Shown here: positions 40,273-50,020 of the stretch, piece by piece
Numbering within the stretch: the stretch's first letter is position 1
How the letters are laid out: each line of letters opens with the position of its first letter
Assembly: GCF_007559435.1 (NCBI RefSeq)
Contig: NZ_VMBP01000001.1
Span: 559,406-623,405 of the forward strand
Length of the DNA stretch: 64,000 nucleotides
Source: Ancylobacter moscoviensis
GTDB taxonomy: Bacteria > Pseudomonadota > Alphaproteobacteria > Rhizobiales > Xanthobacteraceae
Direction of reading: 5' to 3'
The notes under the pieces: generated by a model
Seen by the model: the letters and a program-made list of their open reading frames with translations, nothing else
What the model was told of the DNA's origin: nothing
Databases searched by the model: none
Made by a program: the position numbers and the translations under genes

Positions 40273-40934
40273 GCAGCGAGCCGCATCGGCGCCTCGAAGG
40301 ACGCATCGTCATCGCCACGCATAATCCGGGCAAGCTGGAGGAAATGCGAGGCCTGCTGGCGCCCTACGGAGTCGATGCCGTCTCGGCCGGCGAGCTCGGC
40401 CTGCCCGAGCCCGATGAGACCGGCCTCACCTTCGCCGAGAACGCCCGCATCAAGGCGGTCGCCGCCGCCAGGGCGTCCGGCCTGCCGGCCTTCGCCGATG
40501 ATTCCGGCCTGTGCGTGGACGCGCTCGGCGGCGCGCCGGGGCTCTACACCGCCCGCTGGGCGGGGCCGGAGAAGGACTTCATGGCGGCGATGACCCGCGT
40601 GGAAGAGGAGCTGCGCGAAGCCGGGGCGGAGCTGCCGGACCTGCGCCGCGCCTATTTCATTTCCGCTCTCTGCCTCGCCTGGCCCGACGGCCATGTGGAG
40701 GATTTCGAAGGCGTGGTGAACGGCACGCTGGTGTGGCCGCCGCGCGGGCCGGCCGGCTTCGGCTACGACCCGATGTTCCAGCCGGACGGCCAGCCTGAAG
40801 ACAATCCGCGCACCTTCGGCGAGATGACGGGCGCCGAGAAGCACGGCCTGCCGCCGCTCGGCCGGGGCCTCTCGCACCGCGCCCGCGCCTTCATCGCGCT
40901 GGCGCAGGCCGCCTTCGGGGCGACGTTTGACTGA
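40269..40934 (+). CDS. rdgB: XTP/dITP diphosphatase (RdgB/HAM1 family)
   Basis: Removes non-canonical purine nucleotides such as XTP and dITP, preventing their incorporation. Characteristic segments are [13 protein letters not shown] at the N-terminus, [27 protein letters not shown] and [12 protein letters not shown]. It is 221 aa. Its ATG overlaps the rph stop, and its end overlaps the hemW start by 8 bp. Confidence 0.95.
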   Translation: MSSEPHRRLEGRIVIATHNPGKLEEMRGLLAPYGVDAVSAGELGLPEPDETGLTFAENARIKAVAAARASGLPAFADDSGLCVDALGGAPGLYTARWAGPEKDFMAAMTRVEEELREAGAELPDLRRAYFISALCLAWPDGHVEDFEGVVNGTLVWPPRGPAGFGYDPMFQPDGQPEDNPRTFGEMTGAEKHGLPPLGRGLSHRARAFIALAQAAFGATFD

Positions 40935-42108
40935 GGTGGCGCCGCGCCCGGCGCCGCCGCCGGTCGATCCCGGCTTCGGCGTCTATGTGCACTGGCCCTT
41001 CTGCAAGGCCAAGTGCCCCTATTGCGACTTCAACTCCCATGTCCGCCATTCCCCGCCCGACCAGGCGCGCTTCGTCGCCGCCTTCCGGGCCGAGATCGCC
41101 CATACGCGCCAGCGCATCGGCCAGCGGCGCACCCAGAGCGTGTTCTTCGGCGGCGGCACTCCCTCGCTGATGGATCCGGCCACGGTCGGGGCGATCCTCG
41201 AGGCCATCGACACCGCCTGGCCGCTCGACGCGCGTGCGGAGGTGACGCTGGAGGCGAACCCGACCAGCGTGGAGGCCGGGCGTTTCCGAGGCTACCGCGC
41301 GGCGGGGGTCAACCGCGTCTCGCTGGGGGTTCAGGCGCTGGACGACGCCGCACTGAAGGCGCTCGGGCGCATGCACACGGCACAGGAAGCGCTGGGCGCG
41401 GTGGCGGTGGCGCGCGCCGCCTTCGAACGTGTGTCCTTCGACCTCATCTATGCCCGCCCCGACCAGAAGCCGGAGGACTGGGCGGCCGAGCTGAAGCGCG
41501 CCATCGACGAGGGCTGCGAGCACCTCTCGCTCTACCAGCTCACCATCGAGGACGGCACGCCCTTCGCCGCGCTGCACCGGGCCGGCCGGCTCATCGTGCC
41601 CGACGGCGATGCCGCCCGCGCCCTGTGGGACGTGACGCAGGAGACCACGCTGGCCGCCGGCCTTCCCGCCTACGAGATCTCGAACCACGCCCGGCCGGGG
41701 GCGGAAAGCCGCCACAACCTGCTCTACTGGCGCTACGGCGAATATGCCGGCGTCGGCCCCGGCGCCCATGGCCGGCTCGACACGCCCGAGGGCCGGGTCG
41801 CCACCTCCACCGAGCGCGGTCCGGAGGAATGGGTGGCGCGGGTCGAGCAGGCGGGCCACGGCGTCATCGTCGACGAGCGGCTCTCGCGCGCCGAACAGGC
41901 CGACGAATATCTGCTGATGGGGCTGCGGCTGACGGAGGGTATCGACCGCGCGCGCTTCGCGCGGCTGGCCGGTCGCGACCTCGATGCTACGCATTTTGCT
42001 ACCCTCCTGGCGGAAGGCCTGATCGAGGAACTGCCCGGCGAGCGCCTGCGCGCGACGGCCATCGGCCTGCCCGTGCTCGACGCCATCGTCGCCGATCTGG
42101 CGGCGTAG
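40927..42108 (+). CDS. hemW: Radical SAM haem chaperone HemW (HemN-like)
   Basis: Radical SAM family protein that binds haem and inserts it into haemoproteins; formerly annotated as coproporphyrinogen dehydrogenase. The [4Fe-4S] motif is Cys26-x3-Cys30-x2-Cys33 (CKAKCPYC), followed by [10 protein letters not shown] and the C-terminal HemN domain. It is 393 aa from TTG 40927; GTG 40936 is an alternative. It lacks the N-terminal extension of true HemN, which supports HemW. Third gene of rph-rdgB-hemW. Confidence 0.93.
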   Translation: MTEVAPRPAPPPVDPGFGVYVHWPFCKAKCPYCDFNSHVRHSPPDQARFVAAFRAEIAHTRQRIGQRRTQSVFFGGGTPSLMDPATVGAILEAIDTAWPLDARAEVTLEANPTSVEAGRFRGYRAAGVNRVSLGVQALDDAALKALGRMHTAQEALGAVAVARAAFERVSFDLIYARPDQKPEDWAAELKRAIDEGCEHLSLYQLTIEDGTPFAALHRAGRLIVPDGDAARALWDVTQETTLAAGLPAYEISNHARPGAESRHNLLYWRYGEYAGVGPGAHGRLDTPEGRVATSTERGPEEWVARVEQAGHGVIVDERLSRAEQADEYLLMGLRLTEGIDRARFARLAGRDLDATHFATLLAEGLIEELPGERLRATAIGLPVLDAIVADLAA

Positions 42109-42123
42109 CGGCGCCGGCCGCCT

Positions 42124-43353
42124 TCAGGTCGCCTGCGCGAAGCTGCGCGGGGCCGGGCTGACGATCCGCGTCGAACCAGCGGCAATCTGCATCACCGCCA
42201 GGCCGCGCTGGTTGGTACCGTCGGCCCGGAAGCGGAAGATCCCGTCGACGCCGCTGAAGCCCGACGGATTCTGGATCGCCGCGTCCGTGATGCCGTTCTC
42301 GCCATAGCTGTTGACCAGCGCCGCCATCAGCGACACCGCATCATGGGCGAGGGCGGCGGTGCGCACGGGCTCGCGACCGTAGCGCGCGCGGTAGCGCCAG
42401 GCAAACGCGCGGAAACCGGCCGGATCGGGCGCGGCGAAGATGCCGCCATTGAGCGAGGGCGCGGCGAAGAGCTTCGGATCGTCCCACAGGCCGGTGCCGA
42501 TGAGCTGCTTGCCGGTCAGGTTCACCCCCGCCGCCGCCAGCGCCTGGAGCACCTGAGGCACCGCGTCGGCGGCATCCGGCAGGAACACCGCGTCGGCCTG
42601 CACGGCGGAACCGGCAACGCGCCGCGCGGCTTCCGCGTACTGGCCGGGCGCGTAGCGCTCCAGCCCGACGATGCGCCCGCCGACGACCGGCACGGTCTCG
42701 CGGAAGGCGGCCTCGACCACCGAGCCGTAGGCGTTGTCCGGCACCAGCCCGACGAAGGAGCGCCGCCCGATGGAGGCGGCGTAGCGGACGCCGCGCTCGA
42801 CGTCGGTCTGCGGCAGGAAGCTGAGCAGGTAGACGCCCTGCGTGGCGACATTGGTGTCGGTGGAGAAGCCGACCAGCGGCACGCCGCGCTGCCGGGCGAC
42901 CTGCCCGGCGGCGGCGACGGAATGGGCGAAGAGCGGGCCGATGATGGCGCGCGCGCCCTCGTCCAGCGCCTGCTGGGCGGCCGTCTGCGCGCCCGGGCCG
43001 GTGCCGCCGTCATCCTTGACGATCAGCCGCAGCCGGGCGCCGGCGAATTCCGACAGCGCCAGATCCGCCGCGTTCTGCAACGCCTGCGCCACCGTCGCGG
43101 CGTTGCCGCTGGCACCGAGCGGCAGGATCAGGCCGATGGGCGTGCCGGTGCCGGGCGCGGTATTGCCGCCGGGCGGCAGGGCCGGGGCGGGAAGCGAGGA
43201 TTGCGGTGGCGCGACATCAGGGCCCGAGGAGCAGGCGGCGAGCGCCGCCGCGCCGGCCATCACCAGGAAGCCGCGCCGGGTGGCGTTGCGCGCCCGCACG
43301 CCCGCTAGCCGTCGTTCTTCGTCGATCGGCCGGGGGAAGTCGTCTTCGCTCAT
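42124..43353 (-). CDS. Penicillin-binding protein activator / periplasmic-binding (Leu/Ile/Val-type) lipoprotein
   Basis: Exported lipoprotein with a type I periplasmic-binding fold. The signal region has a twin-arginine (RR at 26-27, RRGFLVMAG) and then the lipobox LAAC with Cys41, so Tat export followed by lipidation is possible. The mature part (IGLILPLGASGNAATVAQALQNAADLALSEF) matches the LpoA/ABC-binding family. No ABC transporter genes are adjacent. The place divergent to rsmI-yraN-gshB is conserved in Rhizobiales, where the family is annotated as penicillin-binding protein activator; the biochemical role is inferred. It is 409 aa. Confidence 0.85.
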   Translation of the reverse strand: MSEDDFPRPIDEERRLAGVRARNATRRGFLVMAGAAALAACSSGPDVAPPQSSLPAPALPPGGNTAPGTGTPIGLILPLGASGNAATVAQALQNAADLALSEFAGARLRLIVKDDGGTGPGAQTAAQQALDEGARAIIGPLFAHSVAAAGQVARQRGVPLVGFSTDTNVATQGVYLLSFLPQTDVERGVRYAASIGRRSFVGLVPDNAYGSVVEAAFRETVPVVGGRIVGLERYAPGQYAEAARRVAGSAVQADAVFLPDAADAVPQVLQALAAAGVNLTGKQLIGTGLWDDPKLFAAPSLNGGIFAAPDPAGFRAFAWRYRARYGREPVRTAALAHDAVSLMAALVNSYGENGITDAAIQNPSGFSGVDGIFRFRADGTNQRGLAVMQIAAGSTRIVSPAPRSFAQAT

Positions 43354-43592
43354 CGTGCTGTATCGCTCATCGCGCCCGGCGTTCGGAGAAAATCGCACGC
43401 CCGCCAGCACGACGGGCACCATCGTCCTTTGTAGGACAGAGGGCCTCGCCCTGTCACCGTGCGGGGCGGTCACGATGGATGAATGGCCGACATATCCACG
43501 TGTTCACGGAAAGTGTTGGCCGTCGGAAGGCGGGCCTTGTCCCGCACACGGCGCATGACGCGGGAGATGGCGGTCTCTACAATGCCGTCATC

Positions 43593-44498
43593 ATGAATGC
43601 CTCCCCTGAGTCTTCCCGCCCCCGCCTCTTCCGCATCGCCGGCCACAGCCTCCCCGCCGCGCGGCCCGAGAGCGGGCTCCACATCGTCGCCACGCCCATC
43701 GGCAATCTGGGTGACGTTACGTTGCGGGCGCTGGAAACGCTGGCGGGAGCGGATGTCATCGCCTGCGAGGATACCCGTATCACCCGGCGCCTGCTGGATC
43801 GTTACGGTATCGAAACGCCGCTCGTCGCCTATCACGATCACAATGCCGAGCAGACGCGCCCGCGCCTTCTCGCCCGGCTGGCGGAGGGGGCCGTGGTGGC
43901 GCAGGTCTCGGACGCCGGCACGCCGCTGGTGTCCGATCCCGGCTACAAGCTGGTCGAGGCGGCATTGGAAGCCGGGTACCGGGTGATTCCTGTCCCCGGC
44001 GCGTCGGCGAGCCTTGCCGCGCTGGTGGCGGCGGGGTTGCCGACCGACCGTTTCTTCTTCGAGGGTTTCCTGCCGGCAAAGAGCGGCGCACGGCGCACGC
44101 GCATCAGCGAATTGAAGACCTTACCCTCGACGCTGGTCGTCTATGAGAGCGGCCCGCGCCTGCCCGAAAGCCTCGCCGATCTGGCGTCCGGCCTCGGCGC
44201 CCGGCCGGCGGCGGTGTGCCGCGAGCTCACCAAGACCTTCGAGGAGGTGCGGCGCGGCCCGCTCGATGCCCTCGCCGCTCACTATGCCGAGGCCGGGCCG
44301 CCCAAGGGGGAGATCGTGCTCGTCATCGGACCGCCGCTGGCGGCCGAGTCGAGCGCGGCGGATCTCGATGCCGCGCTGCGCACGGCACTCGCCAGCCTGT
44401 CGGTGAAGGACGCGGCGGCAGCGGTGGCGACCGCGACCGGCCTGCCGCGCCGCGCCGTCTATGCCCGCGCGCTCGCCCTGCAGGCCGGCGATGAGTGA
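43593..44498 (+). CDS. rsmI: 16S rRNA (cytidine1402-2'-O)-methyltransferase
   Basis: SAM-dependent methyltransferase of the tetrapyrrole-methylase fold that modifies C1402 of 16S rRNA. It has the typical GLHIVATPIGNLGDVTLRALETLAGADVIACEDTR, SDAGTPLVSDPGYKLVEAA and FFEGFLPAKSGAR. The length is 301 aa from ATG 43593, with a roughly 27-residue N-terminal lead before the domain. The yraN ATG overlaps its stop, giving the rsmI-yraN-gshB unit. Confidence 0.95.
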   Translation: MNASPESSRPRLFRIAGHSLPAARPESGLHIVATPIGNLGDVTLRALETLAGADVIACEDTRITRRLLDRYGIETPLVAYHDHNAEQTRPRLLARLAEGAVVAQVSDAGTPLVSDPGYKLVEAALEAGYRVIPVPGASASLAALVAAGLPTDRFFFEGFLPAKSGARRTRISELKTLPSTLVVYESGPRLPESLADLASGLGARPAAVCRELTKTFEEVRRGPLDALAAHYAEAGPPKGEIVLVIGPPLAAESSAADLDAALRTALASLSVKDAAAAVATATGLPRRAVYARALALQAGDE

Positions 44499-44862
44499 CA
44501 CCGGCGAGAAGCGCCGCGCGGCCTTCACGCGCGGGCTCGATGCCGAAGCGGCGGCGGCGGCGCTGTTCGAGGCCGAGGGCTTCACCATTCTGGCGCGCCG
44601 CGTGCGCACCCCGCGTGGCGAGATCGACCTCATTGCGCGCCGCGACGGATTGCTGGTGTTCATCGAGGTGAAGGCGCGCACCAGCCTCTATTCCGCCGCC
44701 GAATCGATCCTGCCGCGCCAGCGCCGGCGCATCGCCGGAGCGGCGGAGATCTTCCTCGCCCGCAATCCCGAATTCGCCGGGCTCGACATGCGGCTCGACG
44801 TGGTGCTGGTCACGCCCAATGCGGCGCCGGTGCACCTGCCCGGCGCCTTCGAGGCGGAATAG
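44491..44862 (+). CDS. yraN: YraN family protein (UPF0102, nuclease-like fold)
   Basis: Small protein (123 aa) of the restriction-endonuclease-like superfamily. The putative catalytic core is present: Glu-Asp in RGEIDLIAR and EVK in FIEVKAR. A Holliday-junction resolvase-type role has been suggested for the fold but not shown. ATG 44491 overlaps the rsmI stop by 8 bp. It is followed, after 134 bp, by gshB. Confidence 0.9.
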   Translation: MSDTGEKRRAAFTRGLDAEAAAAALFEAEGFTILARRVRTPRGEIDLIARRDGLLVFIEVKARTSLYSAAESILPRQRRRIAGAAEIFLARNPEFAGLDMRLDVVLVTPNAAPVHLPGAFEAE

Positions 44863-44996
44863 CCCGGAACGGCCTCACGTCGACACCGCTCGGTAGCGTC
44901 CGGTGCGCGAAGGCGCTACATCAGGCGCAACGCCTCCGGCGCCTCTGTCGCCGGCTTGCATTCCCCGACAGGCATCCCGCCGATACGGAATTTCCC

Positions 44997-45941
44997 ATGA
45001 GCCTCAACGTCGCCGTCCAGATGGACCCGATCGACCGCATCAACATTGCGGGCGATTCCACCTTCGCGCTGCTGCTGGAAGCGCAGGCGCGCGGGCACGC
45101 GCTCTCCTATTACACCACCGACCGCCTCGCCATGCGCGACGGCGAGCTGTTCGGCACCGTGCAGCCGCTGGAGGTGCGCGACGTGCGGGGCGACCATTTC
45201 ACGCTCGGCGAGCCTCGCCGCGTGCGGCTCGACAGCTTCGACGTCATCCTGATGCGTCAGGATCCGCCTTTCGACATGCAGTATGTGACGGCCACGCATC
45301 TGCTCGAACGGATCCACCCGAAGACGCTGGTGGTGAACGATCCCGCCCATGTGCGCAACGCGCCGGAAAAGATCTTCGTCACCGAGTTCCCGGACCTGAT
45401 GCCGCCGACGCTGATCACCCGTGACCTCGAGGAGATCAAGGCGTTCCGCGACGAGTTCGGCGACATCGTGGTCAAGCCGCTCTACGGCAATGGCGGCGCG
45501 GCGGTTTTCCGGCTGACGCGGGAGGACCTGAACTTCGGTTCGCTCTACGACCTCTTCGCCACCACCTTCCGCGAGCCCTGGGTGGTGCAGCGCTTCCTGC
45601 CGGAGGTGAAGCACGGCGACAAGCGCATCATCCTGGTCGATGGCGAGTTCGCCGGGGCGGTCAACCGGGTGCCGAGCGAGGGCGACCTGCGCTCCAACAT
45701 GGTGCGCGGCGGCGCGGCGAAGGAGACCGATCTGACGGCGCGCGAGCGCGAGATCTGCGAACGGCTCGGCCCCTCGCTGCGCGAAAAGGGTCTGCTCTTC
45801 ACCGGCATCGACGTGATCGACGGCAACCTGACCGAGATCAACGTCACCTCGCCCACCGGCATCCGCGCCATCCGCCGCCTCGGCGGCCCGGACATCGCGG
45901 CGCTGATCTGGGATGTGATCGAGAAGAAGCGTCGCGGCTGA
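44997..45941 (+). CDS. gshB: Glutathione synthetase
   Basis: ATP-grasp ligase joining gamma-glutamylcysteine and glycine. The N-terminal [27 protein letters not shown] is the family signature. The ATP-grasp core includes [16 protein letters not shown] and the C-terminal [19 protein letters not shown] that binds metals. It is 314 aa. A strong hairpin terminator follows it; gshA is not in the window. Confidence 0.97.
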   Translation: MSLNVAVQMDPIDRINIAGDSTFALLLEAQARGHALSYYTTDRLAMRDGELFGTVQPLEVRDVRGDHFTLGEPRRVRLDSFDVILMRQDPPFDMQYVTATHLLERIHPKTLVVNDPAHVRNAPEKIFVTEFPDLMPPTLITRDLEEIKAFRDEFGDIVVKPLYGNGGAAVFRLTREDLNFGSLYDLFATTFREPWVVQRFLPEVKHGDKRIILVDGEFAGAVNRVPSEGDLRSNMVRGGAAKETDLTAREREICERLGPSLREKGLLFTGIDVIDGNLTEINVTSPTGIRAIRRLGGPDIAALIWDVIEKKRRG

Positions 45942-45966
45942 AGGCTCGTTCCGGCTTCAAAACGAA

Positions 45967-46000
45967 AACGGCACCGCCTCGTCCCCGAAGCGGTGCCGTT
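45967..46000. terminator. Bidirectional hairpin terminator
   Basis: The 11-bp stem AACGGCACCGC / GCGGTGCCGTT has a 12-nt loop and lies between convergent gshB and the DUF1150 gene. T-rich flanks on both strands (ACTTTCG on plus, TTCG on minus) suggest use in both directions. Confidence 0.85.
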
Positions 46001-46028
46001 ACTTTCGTCGGCGTGCTCGCCGCACGGC

Positions 46029-46313
46029 TCAGTGGAGGCTGAGCGTCACCAGCTCGTTCTGCGCCGCGCTCGCCAGGGCCGCCTCGCGGCTGTCGGTGAG
46101 CATGATCGGCGTGCCGTCGGCGGCATGGAGAGTGAAGAGCGTCAGCCCCGGCGCGAGGTGCGCCTGCGGGAAGAGCCCGGCAGCATCCTCGGACCGGATG
46201 GTGCGCACATAGGCGATATGCCCGCCGCCCAGATTGGCGAAGGCTTCCGGCGAGAGCGCACCGGCCAGGGCGGAACCCGCCGCGCCGGGATCGAGGTGAA
46301 ATTCGTTGGTCAT
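46029..46313 (-). CDS. DUF1150 family protein
   Basis: 94-aa cytosolic protein with conserved core ANLGGGHIAYVRTIRSEDAAGLFPQA, LTLFTLHAADGTPIMLTDSREAALASAA. It is unknown in function, but in alphaproteobacteria it is regularly encoded directly downstream of a small heat-shock protein, as here (46 bp after hsp20). This suggests stress-related co-expression. ATG 46313; the frame continues upstream but without conservation. Confidence 0.88.
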   Translation of the reverse strand: MTNEFHLDPGAAGSALAGALSPEAFANLGGGHIAYVRTIRSEDAAGLFPQAHLAPGLTLFTLHAADGTPIMLTDSREAALASAAQNELVTLSLH

Positions 46314-46359
46314 GGTCCGCGACTCCTTTCGTAGCTGTCGAGACCGGCTTCGGGCTCCC

Positions 46360-46782
46360 TCATTCGTCCGTCGCAATAGCGATACGCCGGACGATGCGTT
46401 CCGGTTCCGGCCGGACCAGGTCGACCGAGAGAAGTCCGTTCTTCAGATCGGCACCCAGAACCCGCATGCCATCGGCCAGCACGAAGGTGCGCTGGAACTG
46501 GCGTGCGGCGATGCCACGGTGAAGATAGACCCGCTCGGGCTCCTCGGCCTGGCGGCCGCGGATGACGAGCTCCTTTTCCTCCACCGTCACCTCGAGCTGC
46601 TCGCGGGTGAAACCGGCGACAGCCAGGGTGATGCGGAGCCTTTCCGGCTGGTCCGGAGGCACCACCCGCTCCACATTGTAGGGCGGATAGCCATCCGAAC
46701 CTTTCATGACGCGGTCGAGCGCTCGCTCGACCTCGTCAAAGCCGAGCAGGAAGGGGCTCGACAGCGAGGGAATGCGCGACAT
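46360..46782 (-). CDS. Small heat-shock protein (Hsp20/IbpA family)
   Basis: ATP-independent holdase that binds unfolding proteins. The alpha-crystallin domain spans about residues 35-125 (YNVERVVPPDQPERLRITLAVAGF, then VEEKELVIRGRQ, and GIAARQFQRTFVLADGM); the N-terminus SRIPSLSSPFLLGFDEVERALDRV is typical of IbpA proteins of Rhizobiales. It is 140 aa from ATG 46782; the longer frame is non-conserved. The C-terminal I-x-I anchor is probably IAIATDE. A possible RpoH promoter lies 73-102 bp upstream. Confidence 0.95.
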   Translation of the reverse strand: MSRIPSLSSPFLLGFDEVERALDRVMKGSDGYPPYNVERVVPPDQPERLRITLAVAGFTREQLEVTVEEKELVIRGRQAEEPERVYLHRGIAARQFQRTFVLADGMRVLGADLKNGLLSVDLVRPEPERIVRRIAIATDE

Positions 46783-46854
46783 GCTCCCAAAGTCCTCGTC
46801 TAGAAGCGACTTTGCGTGTGTGGGACCCCAAGAGAGGCATCCCGTTCCGCTGGG

Positions 46855-46884
46855 ATATGGGCAAGCGGCAGGGGCGACGCAAGA
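46855..46884 (-). promoter_or_regulatory. Candidate heat-shock (sigma-32/RpoH) promoter for hsp20
   Basis: On the minus strand CTTG (46883-46880) is followed after 18 bases by CCCATAT (46861-46855), close to the RpoH consensus CTTG ... CCCATnT. Initiation would leave a 5' leader of about 65 nt before hsp20. Confidence 0.45.
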
Positions 46885-46962
46885 CATCGCCGCGCGGGGC
46901 CGCTGAAAAAGGCGCGCGCGACGGAACGGCCGGCGAGATTCGGCAGCGTGGTGGGAAAGGGC

Positions 46963-48021
46963 TCAGGCGGCGTGGCGTTCGCCGTTCACCCCGAAATGGT
47001 CGAGATAGCGCGGGTTGATGCGCTCGACCGGCAGCACGATCAGCACGTCGGTGGTGCCGAACTGGCGGTCGACCACCGCGCCGCGGCCGATCTGCGCGCC
47101 GAGCCGCAGATAGCCCTTGATCAACGGCGGCAGCTCGTTGAGCGCGGCCTTGGCGTCCAGTCCCTCGACCGGCAGCCGGTCCATCGCCGCGGCGTGGCGC
47201 GGCAGCGCGTCGGCCGACCACTCCGGGTCGACCGGGGCGAAATGGTGCAGGAAGGCGAGCGGGCGCGCGAGGCTATCGGGATCGGTGCCTTCCAGGCTGG
47301 CGCAGCCGAACATCACGTCGATGCCGTGCCGGCGCACATAGGCCCAGATGCCGTGCCAGAGCAGCTCCACCGTGCGCTTGTTGCGGTAGGAGGAAAGGAC
47401 GCAGGAGCGGCCGAGCTCCAGGAAGCGCCGGTGCGGGTGGCGTGCCAGCAGCGGCGCGATGTCGAATTCGCCGGCCGTGTAGAAGCCGCCATGGCGGGCG
47501 GCGATCTCCTGCCGCAGCAGGCGATAGGTGCCGACGACGCGCGGCACGCGCTTGCCGCGCACCATGCGGCAGGAATCATGGTCGAGCACGAGGAGATGGT
47601 CGCAGAAGCCGTCGAAGGCGTCGAAGTCGCGCCGGGCAAGGCGCATGGCGGCGGCCGGGACGGCCGACATCTCCTCGTAGAACACCTCGTAGCGCAGGCG
47701 CTGGGCGCGCCGCACATCCGCCGCCGTCACCGCGAGGCGCACCTCCAGCGGCCCGATCCGCCCGAGCGTCTGCGGCCCCCGATCGCTCCGGCTCTCGCGG
47801 TGGCGCAGGCCGGAATAGGAACGCAGCGCCGGCATGAAGCGGGAGGGCGCAAATGCGGTGGGCAGGAAAGGGAGCGGCCCGGACTCCGAGGCGCGAGACC
47901 CCGGGGTCAGCGATTTGAGCAGGGCGGGAGCGAGGAAACGGGGCTTGAGCAGGGCGCGCAAGGCGGGATGGCCACCGGCAGGGCGTGCCTCGACATTCGC
48001 GTCGGCCAGCATCTCGGTCAT
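46963..48021 (-). CDS. olsB: GNAT-family N-acyltransferase, probable L-ornithine N(alpha)-acyltransferase OlsB
   Basis: Transfers a 3-hydroxyacyl group from acyl-ACP to ornithine, the first step of ornithine-lipid synthesis, a phosphorus-free membrane lipid of many Rhizobiales. The acyltransferase core runs from LEVRLAVTAADVRRAQRLRYEVFYEEM to FLELGRSCVLSSYRNKRTVELLWHGIWAYV, matching the OlsB/hemolysin-like family. ATG 48021 gives 352 aa, with a roughly 95-residue N-terminal extension that is not part of the core. An in-frame GTG at 48048 is less likely. A TATAGT element lies near 48047-48052. OlsA is not adjacent. Confidence 0.82.
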   Translation of the reverse strand: MTEMLADANVEARPAGGHPALRALLKPRFLAPALLKSLTPGSRASESGPLPFLPTAFAPSRFMPALRSYSGLRHRESRSDRGPQTLGRIGPLEVRLAVTAADVRRAQRLRYEVFYEEMSAVPAAAMRLARRDFDAFDGFCDHLLVLDHDSCRMVRGKRVPRVVGTYRLLRQEIAARHGGFYTAGEFDIAPLLARHPHRRFLELGRSCVLSSYRNKRTVELLWHGIWAYVRRHGIDVMFGCASLEGTDPDSLARPLAFLHHFAPVDPEWSADALPRHAAAMDRLPVEGLDAKAALNELPPLIKGYLRLGAQIGRGAVVDRQFGTTDVLIVLPVERINPRYLDHFGVNGERHAA

Positions 48022-48318
48022 GGAAAGGCCCCCAAACCTTTGATCCACTATAGCGGCTTCGGATTGGAATCACATCTGTAGGACGCCTATGTGACAGTGC
48101 GTCCCGGCCGGGTCTTGCCGGAAAGCAGCGCCTCGACGCGGGAGCACCGGCCGCCCATCAGCCGTAGAGCGAGGGGTGCTTTCGGGGAAAACGTCGGCTC
48201 GTGCGGTGGCTTTGCGGCGTCCCCGTCGATCCCGTTTCAAGGCCCGTCTCGGCCATTCCATGTCCGTGGGAAAGCGCGCCGCTGTCCCGGTGGCGCACCC
48301 CCCGAGAAGTATCCACCG

Positions 48319-49851
48319 TCAGGCGGCCGCGGCAGCCCGGTCGGCGGCGGCGCGGTAGGCCAGGGCCTCGGCGAGATGCGTGCGGCCGACCGATTCGGCG
48401 CCGGCGAGATCGGCCAGCGTGCGCGCCACCCTCAGCACCCGGTGATAGCCGCGGGCGGAGAGCCGCATGAGCCGCGCGGCGTCGGCGAGCAGCGCCGTGC
48501 CGGCTTCGTCCGGCGCGGCGATCGCTTCCAGGATCGGGCCGCTCGCCTCGGCATTGGTGAAGAGGTCCGCCCGGCCCAGCGCCAGATAGCGTTCGCGTTG
48601 CAGGCGTCGCGCTTCGGCGACGCGGGCGGCGACCTTCGCGCTCGGCTCGGCAGGCCCCGGCCGCACGAGGTCGATCGCCGCGACGGCCGGCACGTCGAGA
48701 TGCAGGTCGATCCGGTCGAGGAACGGCCCGGAGAGGCGGGCCTGGTACTCGCTGGCGCAGCGCGGCCCGCGCCGGCAGGTGTGGCCGGGTTCGCCGGCCC
48801 GGCCACAGCGGCAGGGATTCATCGCCGCGACGAGCTGGAAACGGGCGGGATAGGCGATGCGGTGATTGGCGCGGGCGATCACCGCATCGCCGGTTTCCAG
48901 CGGCTGCCGGAGCGAATCCAGCACCGCCGGCTGGAATTCCGGCAGCTCGTCGAGGAAGAGCACGCCGTTATGGGCGAGCGACACCTCGCCGGGCCGGGCC
49001 CGCATGCCGCCGCCGACCATCGCCGCCATACTGGCCGAATGATGCGGGGCGCGGAAGGGGCGCCGGCTGGTGAGCGCCCCGCCCTGCAGCGTGCCGGCGA
49101 CCGAGGCGATCATCGACACGTCCAGCAGCTCCGCCGGCGAGAGCGGCGGCAGCAGCGACGGCAGGCGCTGCGCCAGCATTGACTTGCCGGCGCCCGGAGG
49201 CCCGCAGAGCAGAAGATTGTGCCGGCCGGCGGCGGCGATCTCCAGCGCCCGCTTGGCGACCTCCTGTCCCTTCACCTCGGCGAGATCGGGCAGCGTTCCG
49301 CCACCATGCTCGAGCCGGGGCTCCGGCCGGCCGAGCATCTGCCGTCCAGCGAAGTGATTGACGATCTGGATCAGCGAGAGCGGCGCGAGAACCGCCATGT
49401 CCGGGCTCGCCCAGGCGGCTTCCGGGCCGCAAGCGGCGGGGCAGATGAGCCCGTGGCCGCGCGCATTGGCGCCCATGGCCGCCGGCAGCACCCCGGCGAC
49501 CGGGGCCAGCCGCCCGTCGAGCGCGAGTTCGCCCACCACGGTGAAACCGTCCAGCGCGTCGGAGGGCAGCGCCCCGATGGCGGCCATCAGGCCGAGCGCG
49601 ATGGGCAGGTCGTAATGGCTGCCTTCCTTCGGCAGGTCGGCGGGCGCGAGATTGACGGTGATGCGCTTGGCGGGCAGCGCGAGCCCAGAGGCGATGAGCG
49701 CGGCGCGGACCCGCTCCTTGGCCTCGGTGACGGCCTTGTCGGCCAGGCCGACCAGATTGAAGGCCGGCAGCCCGGGGCTTACCTGCACCTGAACGTCAAC
49801 GGGGCGCGCCTCGACGCCCTCGAACGCCACCGTCGCCACGCGCTGGACCAT
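48319..49851 (-). CDS. comM: YifB/ComM family Mg-chelatase-like AAA ATPase
   Basis: AAA+ protein related to ComM, a hexameric branch-migration helicase that helps integrate transforming DNA in naturally competent bacteria; it is conserved also in species not known to be competent. The N-terminal Lon-S5-like domain (VQRVATVAFEGVEARPVDVQVQVSPG) is followed by AAA+ Walker A GPPGAGKSMLAQRLP, Walker B LFLDELPEF, and a zinc-like CRCG...C motif, then the C-terminal Mg-chelatase domain. ATG 49851 (510 aa) is where family members begin; GTG 49893 is an alternative. Confidence 0.92.
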   Translation of the reverse strand: MVQRVATVAFEGVEARPVDVQVQVSPGLPAFNLVGLADKAVTEAKERVRAALIASGLALPAKRITVNLAPADLPKEGSHYDLPIALGLMAAIGALPSDALDGFTVVGELALDGRLAPVAGVLPAAMGANARGHGLICPAACGPEAAWASPDMAVLAPLSLIQIVNHFAGRQMLGRPEPRLEHGGGTLPDLAEVKGQEVAKRALEIAAAGRHNLLLCGPPGAGKSMLAQRLPSLLPPLSPAELLDVSMIASVAGTLQGGALTSRRPFRAPHHSASMAAMVGGGMRARPGEVSLAHNGVLFLDELPEFQPAVLDSLRQPLETGDAVIARANHRIAYPARFQLVAAMNPCRCGRAGEPGHTCRRGPRCASEYQARLSGPFLDRIDLHLDVPAVAAIDLVRPGPAEPSAKVAARVAEARRLQRERYLALGRADLFTNAEASGPILEAIAAPDEAGTALLADAARLMRLSARGYHRVLRVARTLADLAGAESVGRTHLAEALAYRAAADRAAAAA

Positions 49852-50003
49852 GCCGCGCCCCCGTTTCGCCCCGGCGAGATCCGCTTCCGCCACGAGGAAC
49901 GTAGCGGACTACCGCCATACGTCAAGAACATTTGAAGAACAAATTCGGGGCATGCCGCAGCGGCAGCCTCATTTCCACATGTGCGACTCAGCGGCTCATT
50001 GAC

Positions 50004-50020
50004 GATAGAAGAATTCTATC
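50004..50020. promoter_or_regulatory. Inverted repeat upstream of fdsG, candidate operator
   Basis: GATAGAA-GAA-TTCTATC lies 86 bp before the fdsG start, inside a 212-bp AT-richer intergenic stretch divergent from comM. The symmetry and position suggest a binding site for a regulator of the formate dehydrogenase operon. Which regulator is unknown, and no regulator gene is adjacent. Confidence 0.45.

Noticed and set aside
48070-48261. A 63-codon minus-strand frame upstream of olsB
   Set aside because: Low-complexity, Arg-rich, no support from start signals.
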